From NCBI GenBank assembly GCA_003173915.1, contig PPGL01000092.1:1-44628 (forward strand): DNA of 44,628 bases. The letters are read 5' to 3'. Below the pieces are notes generated by a model. It had not been told where the DNA came from and ran no database searches. It saw nothing but the letters and a program-made list of their open reading frames with translations. Positions 15,585 through 24,204 of the stretch are shown one piece after another. The first letter of the stretch is position 1. Every line of letters starts with the position of its first letter. This DNA comes from Candidatus Levyibacteriota bacterium. GTDB taxonomy: Bacteria; Patescibacteria; Microgenomatia; Levybacterales; UBA12049. Both the position numbers and the translations under genes were made by a program.

Positions 15585-16111
15585 ATAATCCGATATTTTA
15601 AAAGCAGTGTGCCTTGATCATTGAGTGTTTTTATACTCGTAAGCTTTAGATTGACATCCAATTCTTCATTTTCAACAACAGAAGTCCCTTGACCAAATAT
15701 TTTCGGCTCAATTGTAAGTATTAATTCGTTAACAAGGTTGGCTTTTAAAAATGCAGTATTGAGTGTTGCACCACCAACCAGAAGGGCACTCGTGTAACCT
15801 TTTTGTTCTAGGCGTTTTATCAGTTCTGTAGGTTGCTCGTTGGTAAACTCCAATTGGCCAGGGATTGCTTCATGCATATTCCACTCGTGAGGTTTGCTTG
15901 TAACAACAATACGAAGTCTTCCTGGGGTATGTTTCATTTGAGGTTTGGCAATTGCATAGGTTTTTCTTCCCATGATAATAAGGTGAGCACTATCAATAAG
16001 TCCTGAAAAATACTCCTGATCTTCTTTTGATGTCCAGGTAGGAAGTACTGATGTATTCCCCTGTGTGGTTTTTCCATCAACACTAGCAACCATAACAAGG
16101 GTGATTTTCAT
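15581..16111 (-). CDS. Dihydrofolate reductase / RibD C-terminal family protein
   Basis: The 176-residue protein has the DHFR-like RibD_C fold: KITLVMVASVDGKTT, LIIMGRKTYAIAKP, LRIVVTSKP, ALLVGGATLNTAFLKANLVNELILTIEPKIFGQG. It should be an NAD(P)H-dependent reductase of a pterin or a related deaminated pyrimidine. Because it is divergent from a complete folate operon and no classical folA is in the window, it may serve as the dihydrofolate reductase; this is inference from context. A TATAAT (minus strand, 16123-16118) lies 6 bases before the ATG, so the mRNA should be leaderless. Confidence 0.82.
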   Translation of the reverse strand: MKITLVMVASVDGKTTQGNTSVLPTWTSKEDQEYFSGLIDSAHLIIMGRKTYAIAKPQMKHTPGRLRIVVTSKPHEWNMHEAIPGQLEFTNEQPTELIKRLEQKGYTSALLVGGATLNTAFLKANLVNELILTIEPKIFGQGTSVVENEELDVNLKLTSIKTLNDQGTLLLKYRII

Positions 16112-16139
16112 ATGTGTATTATAAAGAAAAGATTGTGTT

Positions 16140-16168
16140 TTGGCTATGAACGTTCAATTTAGTATAAT
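16140..16168 (+). promoter_or_regulatory. Promoter of the folate operon
   Basis: TTGGCT (16140-16145), 17 bp, TATAAT (16163-16168), then 9 bases to the folP ATG at 16178. It is divergent from the reductase promoter. Confidence 0.75.
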
Positions 16169-16177
16169 TGGCAGGCT

Positions 16178-17008
16178 ATGACCAAAAAGAAAACAATCCT
16201 CATGGGAGTTTTAAATGTTACTCCAGACAGTTTCTCAGATGGGGGAGTGTGGTTTGGGAGTGTTGAGAAAGCTGTCTTTCATGCCAAACAGATGCTTGAG
16301 GATGGTGCACAGATTATTGATGTTGGAGGAGAATCTACAAGACCTGGAGCCGAAAAAGTAATAGTTGAAGAAGAACTTTCTCGGACAATTCCTGTTATTG
16401 AGAAAGTTCGTACACTTGGGACCTCTTTTGATATCTCAATTGATACGTATAAATCAGAAGTTGCAAAAGAAGCAGTGAAAGCTGGTGCAACCATTATTAA
16501 CGAGGTTAGTGGGTTACAAATGGATAAAAACATGCCTGCCGTTGTTGCAGAAACAGGGGTTCGAGTTGTTATTAATCATATGCGGGGTACACCGCAAACC
16601 ATGCAGCAGGGAGAGATAGTTTACAAAGACGTTGTTGCAGATATTGTCGCGTTTTTTGAGAAGCAAATAACATTACTTATAGAGCGTGGAGTTTCTCAAG
16701 ATAGAATTATTCTTGATCCAGGGTTTGGGTTTGGCAAAACAGTAGAACAGAATTTAGAGTTAGTTAAAAGACTCGGAGAGTTCGAAATATTAGGATTGCC
16801 AATTCTTATTGGTGTTTCAAGAAAAAGTACCTTTGGGAAAATATTACAAGAAGAGTTTGGGCTTTCCGTGCCTGCATCAACAACAGATAGGTTGGAAGCA
16901 TCCCTTGCTGCAACTGCAGTTGCAGTGCTTAATGGCGCATCTATTGTGAGGACGCATGATGTCTTGGAGACGCGAAAGTTTTTATCGGTAATAGATAGAA
17001 TAAAGTAA
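16178..17008 (+). CDS. folP: Dihydropteroate synthase
   Basis: The 276-residue TIM-barrel enzyme joins the pterin pyrophosphate to p-aminobenzoate. LMGVLNVTPDSFSDGG, DVGGESTRPGAE, NEVSGLQMD, INHMRGTPQTMQ, DPGFGFGKTVEQN, LIGVSRKSTFG and the C-terminal VRTHDV are all canonical. It begins the folate operon and shares one base with folB (TAATG). Length is normal. Confidence 0.97.
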   Translation: MTKKKTILMGVLNVTPDSFSDGGVWFGSVEKAVFHAKQMLEDGAQIIDVGGESTRPGAEKVIVEEELSRTIPVIEKVRTLGTSFDISIDTYKSEVAKEAVKAGATIINEVSGLQMDKNMPAVVAETGVRVVINHMRGTPQTMQQGEIVYKDVVADIVAFFEKQITLLIERGVSQDRIILDPGFGFGKTVEQNLELVKRLGEFEILGLPILIGVSRKSTFGKILQEEFGLSVPASTTDRLEASLAATAVAVLNGASIVRTHDVLETRKFLSVIDRIK

Positions 17009-17367
17009 TGAGAAAAACAAATATTATCATAAAAGATATTGCAGCTTCATGTATCCTTGGGGTTTCTGAGGAGGAGAGAAGTCAAAAGCAGGTAGTTTTG
17101 GTAAGTGTTGTGCTAACTATTGATGGTGAAAAGGCTTCACTGTCAGATACTGTGTCCGATACAGTCAATTATAAAGATATATATCTAAAAGTCATTGAGA
17201 CAGTTGAAGCTTCTCAGTTTCAGTTACTCGAGGCATTATGTAGACATTTATGCTCGGTTTGTTTACAATACCGAGGTGTTTTGCAAGTAAAAATTTCGGT
17301 CACCAAACCCTATCGATTGCTAAAAGCACAAGGAGTGACTGTAGAAATGGAGGAGGGAAATGAATAA
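17008..17367 (+). CDS. folB: Dihydroneopterin aldolase
   Basis: The 119-residue protein cleaves dihydroneopterin to 6-hydroxymethyldihydropterin. The [19 protein letters not shown] start, [15 protein letters not shown] (substrate Tyr region), the [11 protein letters not shown] helix carrying the substrate-binding Glu, and the late [10 protein letters not shown] strand match FolB. It overlaps folP by 1 base and folE by 8 bases. Length is normal. Confidence 0.93.
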   Translation: MRKTNIIIKDIAASCILGVSEEERSQKQVVLVSVVLTIDGEKASLSDTVSDTVNYKDIYLKVIETVEASQFQLLEALCRHLCSVCLQYRGVLQVKISVTKPYRLLKAQGVTVEMEEGNE

Positions 17368-17926
17368 ACAAAAAGTAGAAAAACTTATTGAAGAATTACT
17401 TGTTGAATTCGGAGAAGATCCAAAACGAGAAGGGTTGGTAAAAACTCCAGATCGCGTTGCAAAAGTATTTGAGTTTATTACCTCAGGCTACATAGAGAAG
17501 CTTAAAACAGTTGTTAACGATGCAATTTTTACCACAAGCGAAGTCAACAGCATGATTGTTGTGAAAGATATCGAACTCTACAGTACATGTGAACATCATA
17601 TGCTGCCGTTTTTTGGCAAATGTCACATTGGATATATTGCTCAAGGAAAAGTGCTGGGAGTAAGTAAACTTGCGAGAATTGTGGACATGTTTTCAAGACG
17701 GTTGCAGCTTCAGGAGAGATTGACCGAACAAGTAGCTCAGGCTGTTATGGAAGCAGTTGATCCTGCAGGAGTTGGTGTTGTTATTGAAGCACAGCATTTG
17801 TGTATGATGATGCGCGGAGTTGAAAAACAAAACTCTGTCATGATGACATCTGCGCTTCGAGGGACATTTAAAACAAGTCTTGCAACCCGCGAAGAATTTC
17901 TGTCCATGATTAGGAAGCGTGGATAG
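17360..17926 (+). CDS. folE: GTP cyclohydrolase I
   Basis: FolE converts GTP to dihydroneopterin triphosphate. The zinc ligands Cys77 and His80 in [12 protein letters not shown] and Cys148 in [12 protein letters not shown] are present, as are the [11 protein letters not shown] helix and the SALRG end motif. The 188-residue length is normal for the zinc-dependent type IA enzyme. The start overlaps folB, and pabC starts 2 bases after its stop. Confidence 0.97.
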   Translation: MNKQKVEKLIEELLVEFGEDPKREGLVKTPDRVAKVFEFITSGYIEKLKTVVNDAIFTTSEVNSMIVVKDIELYSTCEHHMLPFFGKCHIGYIAQGKVLGVSKLARIVDMFSRRLQLQERLTEQVAQAVMEAVDPAGVGVVIEAQHLCMMMRGVEKQNSVMMTSALRGTFKTSLATREEFLSMIRKRG

Positions 17927-17928
17927 GT

Positions 17929-18687
17929 ATGCGACAACTTTTTCCTTTTGCACATAACGGTCTGGAAATTACTCCTACTACAGATCTTCCTATACCACAG
18001 AGTGAGAAGGGAGTATTTACCACACTAAAAGTGGTTAATGCTACTCCACTATTTCTGGAAAAACACCTGCAAAGACTTACAGAGCATGCAAAACGTATTG
18101 GGATATCGGTTTCACTTTCTGATGTTCCAAACCATATTCAAGAAGTATTGGCAGCAAATAAGACAACTACTGCTGCAGTGAGAATTAGTGTGTTGGAAGA
18201 CACCGTATTGATTCATGTAACAACCCTTCCGCAAGCTGGAGAGAACGTCTCAGCTGTTACTTATAAAACAAACAATACATTACCAACAATAAAACAGATT
18301 GATAGAACAATCTATACAAAAGCACAAGAGTATGCAAAGCTTCATGGAGCAGAGAGTGCTTTGTTTGTAGGAGATAATTTTTTTTTGGAATCTTCAATTA
18401 GTAATATTGTTTCAATTGATGCAGATGGACAACTAATTACGCCACCTCTTACAATACAAGGATTAAAAGGAATCATGCGGCAGGTACTTCTTGCAAAAGG
18501 AGTGCTTGTAGAAAAAGAGATTCATGTAACAGAGAATTATCCATTGGTGCTTATTAACAGTTTACGGGTACAGGCTGTTACCTCTTTAAATGAAAAAGAA
18601 CTTCCTGATCCGTCAAAGTTGTTACATAAGATTCAGCAATATATTGCAGAGGAAGAAAAAGTATATGAAGATTCTTATCATAGATAA
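17929..18687 (+). CDS. pabC: Aminodeoxychorismate lyase (class IV PLP aminotransferase fold)
   Basis: The 252-residue protein fits fold-type IV PLP enzymes: an N-terminal GVFTTLKV with the LFLEKHLQRL helix, a Lys in VTYKTNNTLP at the PLP-lysine position, the ALFVGDNFFLESSISNIVSI strand pair and LKGIMRQVLL. Lying directly before pabA and pabB it should release pyruvate from aminodeoxychorismate to give p-aminobenzoate. A D-amino acid or branched-chain aminotransferase is the alternative from sequence alone. The end overlaps pabA by 23 bases. Confidence 0.87.
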   Translation: MRQLFPFAHNGLEITPTTDLPIPQSEKGVFTTLKVVNATPLFLEKHLQRLTEHAKRIGISVSLSDVPNHIQEVLAANKTTTAAVRISVLEDTVLIHVTTLPQAGENVSAVTYKTNNTLPTIKQIDRTIYTKAQEYAKLHGAESALFVGDNFFLESSISNIVSIDADGQLITPPLTIQGLKGIMRQVLLAKGVLVEKEIHVTENYPLVLINSLRVQAVTSLNEKELPDPSKLLHKIQQYIAEEEKVYEDSYHR

Positions 18688-19243
18688 TTACGATTCGTTT
18701 ACCTACAACTTGTATCAGCTTGTTGGGGAGGTGGGAAAAACTATTCCTACGGTTGTCTACAATGACAAACTCTCTTGGGAGCAGTTTGAAAAACTAGCAC
18801 AAGATGGTGTTATTATTTCCCCAGGGCCTGGTAATCCAACAAATACAAAAGATTTTGGGATTTCCCGTGAAGTTATTCTCAAGGCAAGGATTCCAGTACT
18901 TGGAGTGTGTCTTGGACATCAGGGAATTGGAGCATTATTTGGATCAAAGGTTGTCCACGCGCCTGAAGTGATGCATGGAAGAATAAGTAACATTTTTCAT
19001 ACAGGAAAAGGGCTTTTTAAAGGAATTCCTCAGGGATTTGAGGCAGTACGGTATCATTCTCTTATGCTTACCGGCGTTCCTGATGTTTTTAAAAAAACTG
19101 CTTGGACAAAAGACAACATACTTATGGGAATAGCACACAATACTCGGCCATTATGGGGAGTACAGTTTCACCCGGAATCCATTGGAACAGCTTTTGGAAA
19201 ACAACTTCTCTCAAACTTTATCCATGCAGTTAAAAACGTATGA
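18665..19243 (+). CDS. pabA: Aminodeoxychorismate synthase component II (glutamine amidotransferase)
   Basis: The 192-residue protein has the compact amidotransferase domain: ILIIDNYDSFTYNL, SPGPGNP, nucleophile GVCLGHQG, and FHPESIGT with the His/Glu pair. ATG 18665 is used because it begins the conserved first strand and overlaps pabC for translational coupling. Unlike the trpG of this window it has no inserts. Its place between pabC and pabB assigns it to folate rather than tryptophan. It joins pabB through an ATGA overlap. Confidence 0.94.
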   Translation: MKILIIDNYDSFTYNLYQLVGEVGKTIPTVVYNDKLSWEQFEKLAQDGVIISPGPGNPTNTKDFGISREVILKARIPVLGVCLGHQGIGALFGSKVVHAPEVMHGRISNIFHTGKGLFKGIPQGFEAVRYHSLMLTGVPDVFKKTAWTKDNILMGIAHNTRPLWGVQFHPESIGTAFGKQLLSNFIHAVKNV

Positions 19244-20646
19244 AAAAACTTTCTTTGTATTATCGAAAACTTACTGGTTGGTATAATCCCGAATCTGTTT
19301 TTGTACAAATTTTTGGAGGGAAAGATACTGTATTTTGGCTTGATAGCAGTAGGGTAGAAGAAGGTTTATCAAGGTTCTCTTATATGGGAGAAGCAGCGGA
19401 AACAATTTCTTATTCCATAAACAAAAAAAAAGATATATTCTCAATTCTTTCCGAAAGATTGGAAGAGATGGGTTCTCAGAAAAGTGCGTTACCATTTGAT
19501 TTTGTTGGTGGGTTTGTTGGTTACTTTGGGTATGAGCTAAAGGCTTTTTGCGGGGCGCAAAATAGTTTCTCCTCAGATTATCCGGACAGTCTCTGGTTTT
19601 TTGTTGACAGATTTTTGGCTTTTGATCATGAAGAGAAAGAAGTATATGCAGTATCTTTGGCAGAAAATAAGAAAGAGGCAGATGATTGGTTTGAAAAGAT
19701 ACAAGTAGTAGTCTGTCATAATGAAACAAGTTCAGGACCCCAAGATATTGATACAAGCGAGAAGATGCCGAACTCGTTTCGGCATGGAAATATTATTTTT
19801 GCTCTTCAGAGAAACCATAATCAGTACCTCAAAGACATTGCTCGTTGTAAAGAGTATTTGAGAGACGGAGAAAGCTATCAGATTTGTCTGACAAATACAC
19901 TTACTACTCATGTAAACGTGGAGTCTTTAGCGTTGTATAGCGCACTTCGCCGCATAAATCCTGCACCATATTCGGCATATTTTAAATATAAGGATTTTGC
20001 AGTACTTTGTTCGTCTCCTGAAAGGTTTTTAAAAGTAGATACAGAAGGGTGGATCGAATCAAAGCCAATTAAAGGGACCCGTAATCGTTCACAAGATGTA
20101 AAGGAAGACAATAGATTGGCAGCGGAGCTTTTGGCAAGTGAAAAAGACCGAGCAGAAAATCTTATGATTACAGATTTACTTCGTAATGACCTGGGGAAAG
20201 TCTGCGAGATTGGTTCTGTCTCTGTGCCAAAGCTTATGGCAATCGAAAGCTACGCTACCGTGCATCAGCTTGTCTCAACAGTACGCGGGAGATTACGAAA
20301 GGAAGTTTCGGTTCTGGAAGCGATAAAGGCGTGTTTTCCAGGTGGATCAATGACTGGTGCTCCAAAGCTTCGGACTTTGGAGATTCTTGAAACACTTGAG
20401 AAGCAAGCACGTGGTGTGTATTCTGGAGCCTTGGGATTTCTCAGTGTTAATGGAACAGTAGATTTAAATATTGTGATTAGGACCATTGTGCAAAACGGGA
20501 ATACTCTATCTATTGGAGCGGGTGGGGCAATTCTTATGCAATCAGAAGCAGAAAAAGAATATGAAGAAATGATGCTTAAAACATGCGCTCTTTTACAGGC
20601 AGTAAAAGAAGCTGCTGGTGCGACGTTTGTGAGTGTGAAAGAATAG
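19240..20646 (+). CDS. pabB: Aminodeoxychorismate synthase component I
   Basis: The 468-residue chorismate-binding enzyme makes 4-amino-4-deoxychorismate with PabA ammonia. Lys278 in SKPIKGTRNRS is the PabB-specific nucleophile position (Ala in the local TrpE), supporting the assignment. LITDLLRNDLG-like and FPGGSMTGAPK blocks and the C-terminal IGAGGAIL are present. Residues about 159-182 (CHNETSSGPQDIDTSEKMPN...) are encoded by a GTCAT-family repeat in the linker between the two halves. It starts with an ATGA overlap with pabA. Confidence 0.95.
   Translation: MKKLSLYYRKLTGWYNPESVFVQIFGGKDTVFWLDSSRVEEGLSRFSYMGEAAETISYSINKKKDIFSILSERLEEMGSQKSALPFDFVGGFVGYFGYELKAFCGAQNSFSSDYPDSLWFFVDRFLAFDHEEKEVYAVSLAENKKEADDWFEKIQVVVCHNETSSGPQDIDTSEKMPNSFRHGNIIFALQRNHNQYLKDIARCKEYLRDGESYQICLTNTLTTHVNVESLALYSALRRINPAPYSAYFKYKDFAVLCSSPERFLKVDTEGWIESKPIKGTRNRSQDVKEDNRLAAELLASEKDRAENLMITDLLRNDLGKVCEIGSVSVPKLMAIESYATVHQLVSTVRGRLRKEVSVLEAIKACFPGGSMTGAPKLRTLEILETLEKQARGVYSGALGFLSVNGTVDLNIVIRTIVQNGNTLSIGAGGAILMQSEAEKEYEEMMLKTCALLQAVKEAAGATFVSVKE
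19714..19785 (+). repeat. GTCAT-family repeat inside pabB
   Basis: TGTCATAATGAAACAAGTTC...ATGCCGAACTCGTTTCGGCAT closely parallels the intergenic copy at 43366-43431 (TGTCATCCTGAAACAAGTTC...CCGAAATAAATTCGGCATGAC). It is in frame and falls between conserved blocks. Confidence 0.72.
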
Positions 20647-20650
20647 CATT

Positions 20651-21139
20651 ATGCATACAGTATATTTAGCAATTGGAGCAAATGTCGGAGATAAAAAAGG
20701 TAATATTGCAAAGGCTGTGAGTTTGCTGCAAGAGAAAATTTACAGCATTGTTCTTGCTCCTTTGTACGAAACAACTCCTTGGGGATTTGCCGAGCAGGAA
20801 AATTTTCTAAATACTGCACTTAGAGGGGAAACAGACCTTTCTCCAGAAAACTTACTGACATTTGTGAAAGAAATAGAAGAGGAAATCGGAAGAGTGAAGC
20901 GGTTTACGAACGGTCCACGGGAAATTGATATTGATATCATTTTGTATGAGAGCCTTGTCTACAGTTCGGAGATATTAACTATTCCTCATCCTCGTATGCA
21001 GGAAAGAGATTTTGTTTTGCAGCCACTTTCTGATATTGCATCTGAGGAAATTCATCCAGTTCTCAAAAAAAGTATGGAAGAGCTGCTTAAAGAAGTGCCT
21101 TCAGAAAACCTTTTTGTGGTGAGAAAAGTTAACGAATAG
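20651..21139 (+). CDS. folK: 2-amino-4-hydroxy-6-hydroxymethyldihydropteridine pyrophosphokinase
   Basis: HPPK transfers pyrophosphate from ATP to the pterin alcohol before FolP acts. AIGANVGDKKGNI, YETTPWG, NTALRGET, GRVKRFTNGPREIDIDIILYE (two catalytic Asp in DIDII) and IPHPRMQERDFVLQPL are classic motifs. Length 162 is normal. It ends the folate operon and overlaps a convergent transporter gene by 11 bases. Confidence 0.96.
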   Translation: MHTVYLAIGANVGDKKGNIAKAVSLLQEKIYSIVLAPLYETTPWGFAEQENFLNTALRGETDLSPENLLTFVKEIEEEIGRVKRFTNGPREIDIDIILYESLVYSSEILTIPHPRMQERDFVLQPLSDIASEEIHPVLKKSMEELLKEVPSENLFVVRKVNE

Positions 21140-21563
21140 CAATAATTAGACCTACTGCCATTACTGCCAGTCCGATAAAAAGTTTGGCTTGTACTGGTTC
21201 GCCTAAAATAAAAAATGCAGCAATACTTGCAACAATTGGTGTGAGAAGAGAAAACAGTGTGTATTCACTAACAGAAACATACTTTAGTCCTACAAGCTCG
21301 AGCCAAAATGCGAATACATTTACTGCACCAGCAACAAGGAGAAACGTAATGCCTGTTTTGATTGTTGAAGAAGTTATTTTCAGCTGTAGACCATGCTCAA
21401 AAACAATACTGAGAAGAAGCGAAATGCCAAACAGTACAAACATTGAAATTGCCATTGCAGTAAATGGTTGGATTTTTTCACTACCCTTTTTAAAGAAAGG
21501 GAAAATAATTGCATAACTTATTGTTGCAAGAGAAACAATAAATGGTCCGAAGATTTGGTTCAT
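21129..21563 (-). CDS. EamA/DMT-family small transporter-like membrane protein
   Basis: The 144-residue protein is a single EamA repeat with about five membrane helices (about 5-23, 37-57, 70-88, 98-117, 122-142). The end FSLLTPIVASIAAFFILGEPVQAKLFIGLAVMAVGLIIA is the signature half of drug/metabolite transporters. Full DMT carriers have two repeats, so this one should act as a dimer, like EmrE-type proteins. It shares one base with serC (TAATG) and is the last gene of the serine operon; a role in serine or metabolite export is possible but unproven. Confidence 0.82.
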   Translation of the reverse strand: MNQIFGPFIVSLATISYAIIFPFFKKGSEKIQPFTAMAISMFVLFGISLLLSIVFEHGLQLKITSSTIKTGITFLLVAGAVNVFAFWLELVGLKYVSVSEYTLFSLLTPIVASIAAFFILGEPVQAKLFIGLAVMAVGLIIAIR

Positions 21564-22735
21564 TATGTATAATTGTGAAGTAATGAAATAAGATTTTCAA
21601 TATCTTTTTTTGAAAGTGAAGGAAAATTTGCAATGCGAATTTGTGTGTCTTTGTATGTTCCATAGCCTTTGCCAAGAATCATTCCATGAGTTTTTAGCTG
21701 TTCCATTAACGCTGTTTGATCTTCTCCAACATCTGCAACAATAACCGTTGGAGACCTAAAGGTTTTTTCTTTTACAAAAGCGTTCCATTTCTGATGTGTG
21801 TCAAAAAAATCATACAGAAGTGTTGCTTTCTCATCTGTTTGTTTTCTTATTCTATTAATTCCAATTGCGAGCAGATCTTCAAGTATTTTGTTTAAAAGGT
21901 ACAGGTGGAGAACTGAGGGTGTTTCAGGAGTTTGGTTTTTTTCTGCATAGAATTTTAATGTTGGGAAGTTATGATAGCTGCCGATGCTCACTCCTTTCTT
22001 TTGTAGGTATTTTGCTTTTTCAAGTGCTTGAGGACTAACAACCATTACACCAAGTCCTGCAGGAAGACCAAAGAGTTTTTGGACAGAGAAAAAAACAATA
22101 TCTGCAAATGAAAAATCAATATTTCCGTACGGAACAGAAGAGACCATGTCGATTGCAATAAGTTTGTCAGGATGGTGTTTTTTTATCATTGCAATTTCTT
22201 TTGAGGGAAGCATAACTCCTGTTGAGGTTTCGTTGTGTGTAAAGCAGAGGAGTTCGGTTTCTTGAGGAATTCGGGGTCCTGTCGGTCGTTTCCCTCCCGT
22301 GAGTGCTCCCTCACGTAGTTCGGTCCGCGCACCCGGGAGCCCTTCCTCTCCCGCCACCCCTTTTTGCATAGATGTTAAGTCAAATCCTTCTCCTAATGGT
22401 GCTTCTATTTTTTGTGCGTGTTTTCCAAGCTCAATTGCTGTATCAAAAAGCCTCTGAGAAAATGCCCCATTTACAAAATGGAAAGATTCTTTTTCCACAA
22501 CATTTTCAATTGTTCGTTCCATTGCCTCTGTTCCCGAACTAACAAAAAAGATGAAGTAATCTTCGGGAATAGAAAGTAGCGTTTTTAGTTGTAAAACAGT
22601 TGAGGAAAAGATGTTTTCAAAAGCCTTACCTCGATGAGACATCGAACCAATTTGCTGTTCGATAGCCTCGTGTATATGCTGCTCTAGAGTTGGAAAAAGT
22701 TGACTAGGGCCGACGGTAAAGTAAGTATTTTTCAT
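21563..22735 (-). CDS. serC: Phosphoserine aminotransferase (class V PLP)
   Basis: The 390-residue protein starts MKNTYFTVGPSQL, with the fold-type I class V pattern: IGSMSHRGKAFE, FFVSSGTEAME, CFTHNETSTGV, IAIDMVSSVPYG and the PLP lysine in FFSVQKLFGLPAG (Lys220). Its place in an operon with SerB-SerA supports phosphoserine aminotransferase; alanine-glyoxylate-type activity is the alternative. Residues about 124-155 come from a GC-rich inserted element (22271-22362). ATG 22735 is used rather than ATG 22747, which belongs to an upstream repeat. Confidence 0.88.
   Translation of the reverse strand: MKNTYFTVGPSQLFPTLEQHIHEAIEQQIGSMSHRGKAFENIFSSTVLQLKTLLSIPEDYFIFFVSSGTEAMERTIENVVEKESFHFVNGAFSQRLFDTAIELGKHAQKIEAPLGEGFDLTSMQKGVAGEEGLPGARTELREGALTGGKRPTGPRIPQETELLCFTHNETSTGVMLPSKEIAMIKKHHPDKLIAIDMVSSVPYGNIDFSFADIVFFSVQKLFGLPAGLGVMVVSPQALEKAKYLQKKGVSIGSYHNFPTLKFYAEKNQTPETPSVLHLYLLNKILEDLLAIGINRIRKQTDEKATLLYDFFDTHQKWNAFVKEKTFRSPTVIVADVGEDQTALMEQLKTHGMILGKGYGTYKDTQIRIANFPSLSKKDIENLISLLHNYT
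22271..22362 (+). repeat. GC-rich in-frame repeat, family B, copy in serC
   Basis: On the plus strand it begins TCGGGGTCCTG and ends CACCCCTT, the same termini as the trpG copy, but serC is on the minus strand, so the element is translated from the opposite strand (KGVAGEEG... to GKRPTGPR). GC content is far above the surroundings. Confidence 0.7.
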
Positions 22736-22742
22736 ATTTCTT

Positions 22743-22818
22743 GTCATCCTGGAGGGAGGCGAAGCTGACCGATAGGATCTATTACTAATGGGATGCTATC
22801 GCTTCGCTCCAGCATGAC
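22743..22818 (+). repeat. GTCAT-family palindromic repeat upstream of serC
   Basis: GTCATCCTGGAGGGAGGCGAAGC...GCTTCGCTCCAGCATGAC has complementary ends (CTGGAG/CTCCAG, GCGAAGC/GCTTCGC) and forms a long hairpin in the 88-bp serC/dehydrogenase gap. Confidence 0.78.
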
Positions 22819-22823
22819 AATTC

Positions 22824-24200
22824 TCAATCAGGAAACATTTTCCCTGGATTTAATATGCCTTTTGGATCAAATAACTCTTTAAGTTGCTTCATCAGTGGAA
22901 GAGAAGTGGGATGTTCTTTGTGCAAAAACTTACGTTTACCAATGCCAAGACCGTGCTCGCCAGTAATTGTGCCACCAAGTTTGAGAGCGAAAAGAATGAG
23001 GTCTTCGTTAAGTTTGGTGACTTTTTCAATAGACTTTTTATTACCAAGAGTGTAGAGTGCCCATCCATGGAAATTACCATCTCCCATATGTCCAAACATT
23101 ACTGTTTGGAGTCCATATTTTTGAGACACTTGTTCGGCTTTTTCCAAAAAGTTTGGAATTTGAGAAATTGGTACTCCTATTTCTGCAGATAAAACCCCTA
23201 TTCCTGGAAGAAGTGTTGAGATAACTGGTCTAACTGCTCGGCGATATTCCCATAAGCGCTTAAGATCTGCTTCTGTTGTATATGTTTCACACGTTATAGC
23301 CTGATTATTTTTGCAAAGCCGTTCTATATATTGTATTTGTATCGCAAGAACGTCTCTATCGCCATGGAGTTCGATAAGCAGTGTTGGTTCTTCACGAAGT
23401 GATGTCTGTTTGGCTTTATTAACAAGTCCGACATATGTTTTGTCCATAAATTCAATCGAGGCAGGCTTGATGTTTGTCATAAGTACATTAAGATTTGTTT
23501 TTGCAGCCAATGCATCGGTTGGAAATGATGCCATAAGTGCAATTTTTGCTTGTGGAAGTGGAGTAAGCTTGAGAACTGCCTCGGTAATAATTGCGAGGGT
23601 TCCTTCAGAACCAACAAGTAAATCTTTGAGGTTATATCCTGAAACAGATTTAAATGATGTGCTGCCAGTTTTAATAATCTCTCCATTTGCCAATACAGCC
23701 TCAAGTGCAAGAACAGAATCTTTAACCACGCCATATTTTACAGCATGCATACCGCCTGCGTTGTTTGCAATCATGCCGCCAATGGTTGCTAAGTGTTTAC
23801 TTCCTGGAGCTGCTGCAAACCACAAATTGTATGGCTCTAATTGTCTATCTAATGCTTCACCAATAATTCCTGGTTGCACTTTGACTTGCAGATCGTCAGA
23901 GAAAACTTTGATAATTTTGTTCATCGTTGTCATGTTGAGAACAATACCGCCTTTGACTGGAATTGGATTTCCTTCAAGACTCGAGCCACCTCCCCAAGCA
24001 GTAACAGGAATTGCATATTTGTATGCGAGTTTGAGAATTTCCGAGACTTCTTTTGTTGTTTTCGGCCAGACAACAACATCGGGAAAAGCAGGGGAGTGAA
24101 AAGATGCATCTTTACTATGCTTTTTTAGATCGGCTTCTTTGACTGATACGCGCTTTGGGTTAAGGATTGTTTGTAGTGATGTAATAATGCTTTTGTTCAT
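22824..24200 (-). CDS. FAD-linked D-2-hydroxyacid dehydrogenase (GlcD/D2HGDH/D-lactate type)
   Basis: The 458-residue flavoenzyme has an N-terminal PCMH FAD domain (PVTAWGGGSSLEGNPIP, about 70-86; AAPGSKHLATIGGMIANNAGG) and a C-terminal oxidase domain with GHMGDGNFHGW and GTITGEHGLGIGKRKFL. This is the GlcD/D-lactate/D-2-hydroxyglutarate dehydrogenase family. It lies 4 bases after the SerB-SerA gene and before serC. Because SerA enzymes can form D-2-hydroxyglutarate from 2-oxoglutarate, and this coupling is known from Pseudomonas, a D-2-hydroxyglutarate dehydrogenase role is attractive; the sequence alone does not fix the substrate. No signal peptide. Confidence 0.86.
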   Translation of the reverse strand: MNKSIITSLQTILNPKRVSVKEADLKKHSKDASFHSPAFPDVVVWPKTTKEVSEILKLAYKYAIPVTAWGGGSSLEGNPIPVKGGIVLNMTTMNKIIKVFSDDLQVKVQPGIIGEALDRQLEPYNLWFAAAPGSKHLATIGGMIANNAGGMHAVKYGVVKDSVLALEAVLANGEIIKTGSTSFKSVSGYNLKDLLVGSEGTLAIITEAVLKLTPLPQAKIALMASFPTDALAAKTNLNVLMTNIKPASIEFMDKTYVGLVNKAKQTSLREEPTLLIELHGDRDVLAIQIQYIERLCKNNQAITCETYTTEADLKRLWEYRRAVRPVISTLLPGIGVLSAEIGVPISQIPNFLEKAEQVSQKYGLQTVMFGHMGDGNFHGWALYTLGNKKSIEKVTKLNEDLILFALKLGGTITGEHGLGIGKRKFLHKEHPTSLPLMKQLKELFDPKGILNPGKMFPD

Positions 24201-24204
24201 ATGT

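Noticed and set aside
22855..24128. Long plus-strand ORFs opposite the flavoenzyme and serC
   Set aside because: Composition is that of shadow frames (Ser/Cys/Phe-rich, no motifs) and the minus-strand frames carry all family signatures.
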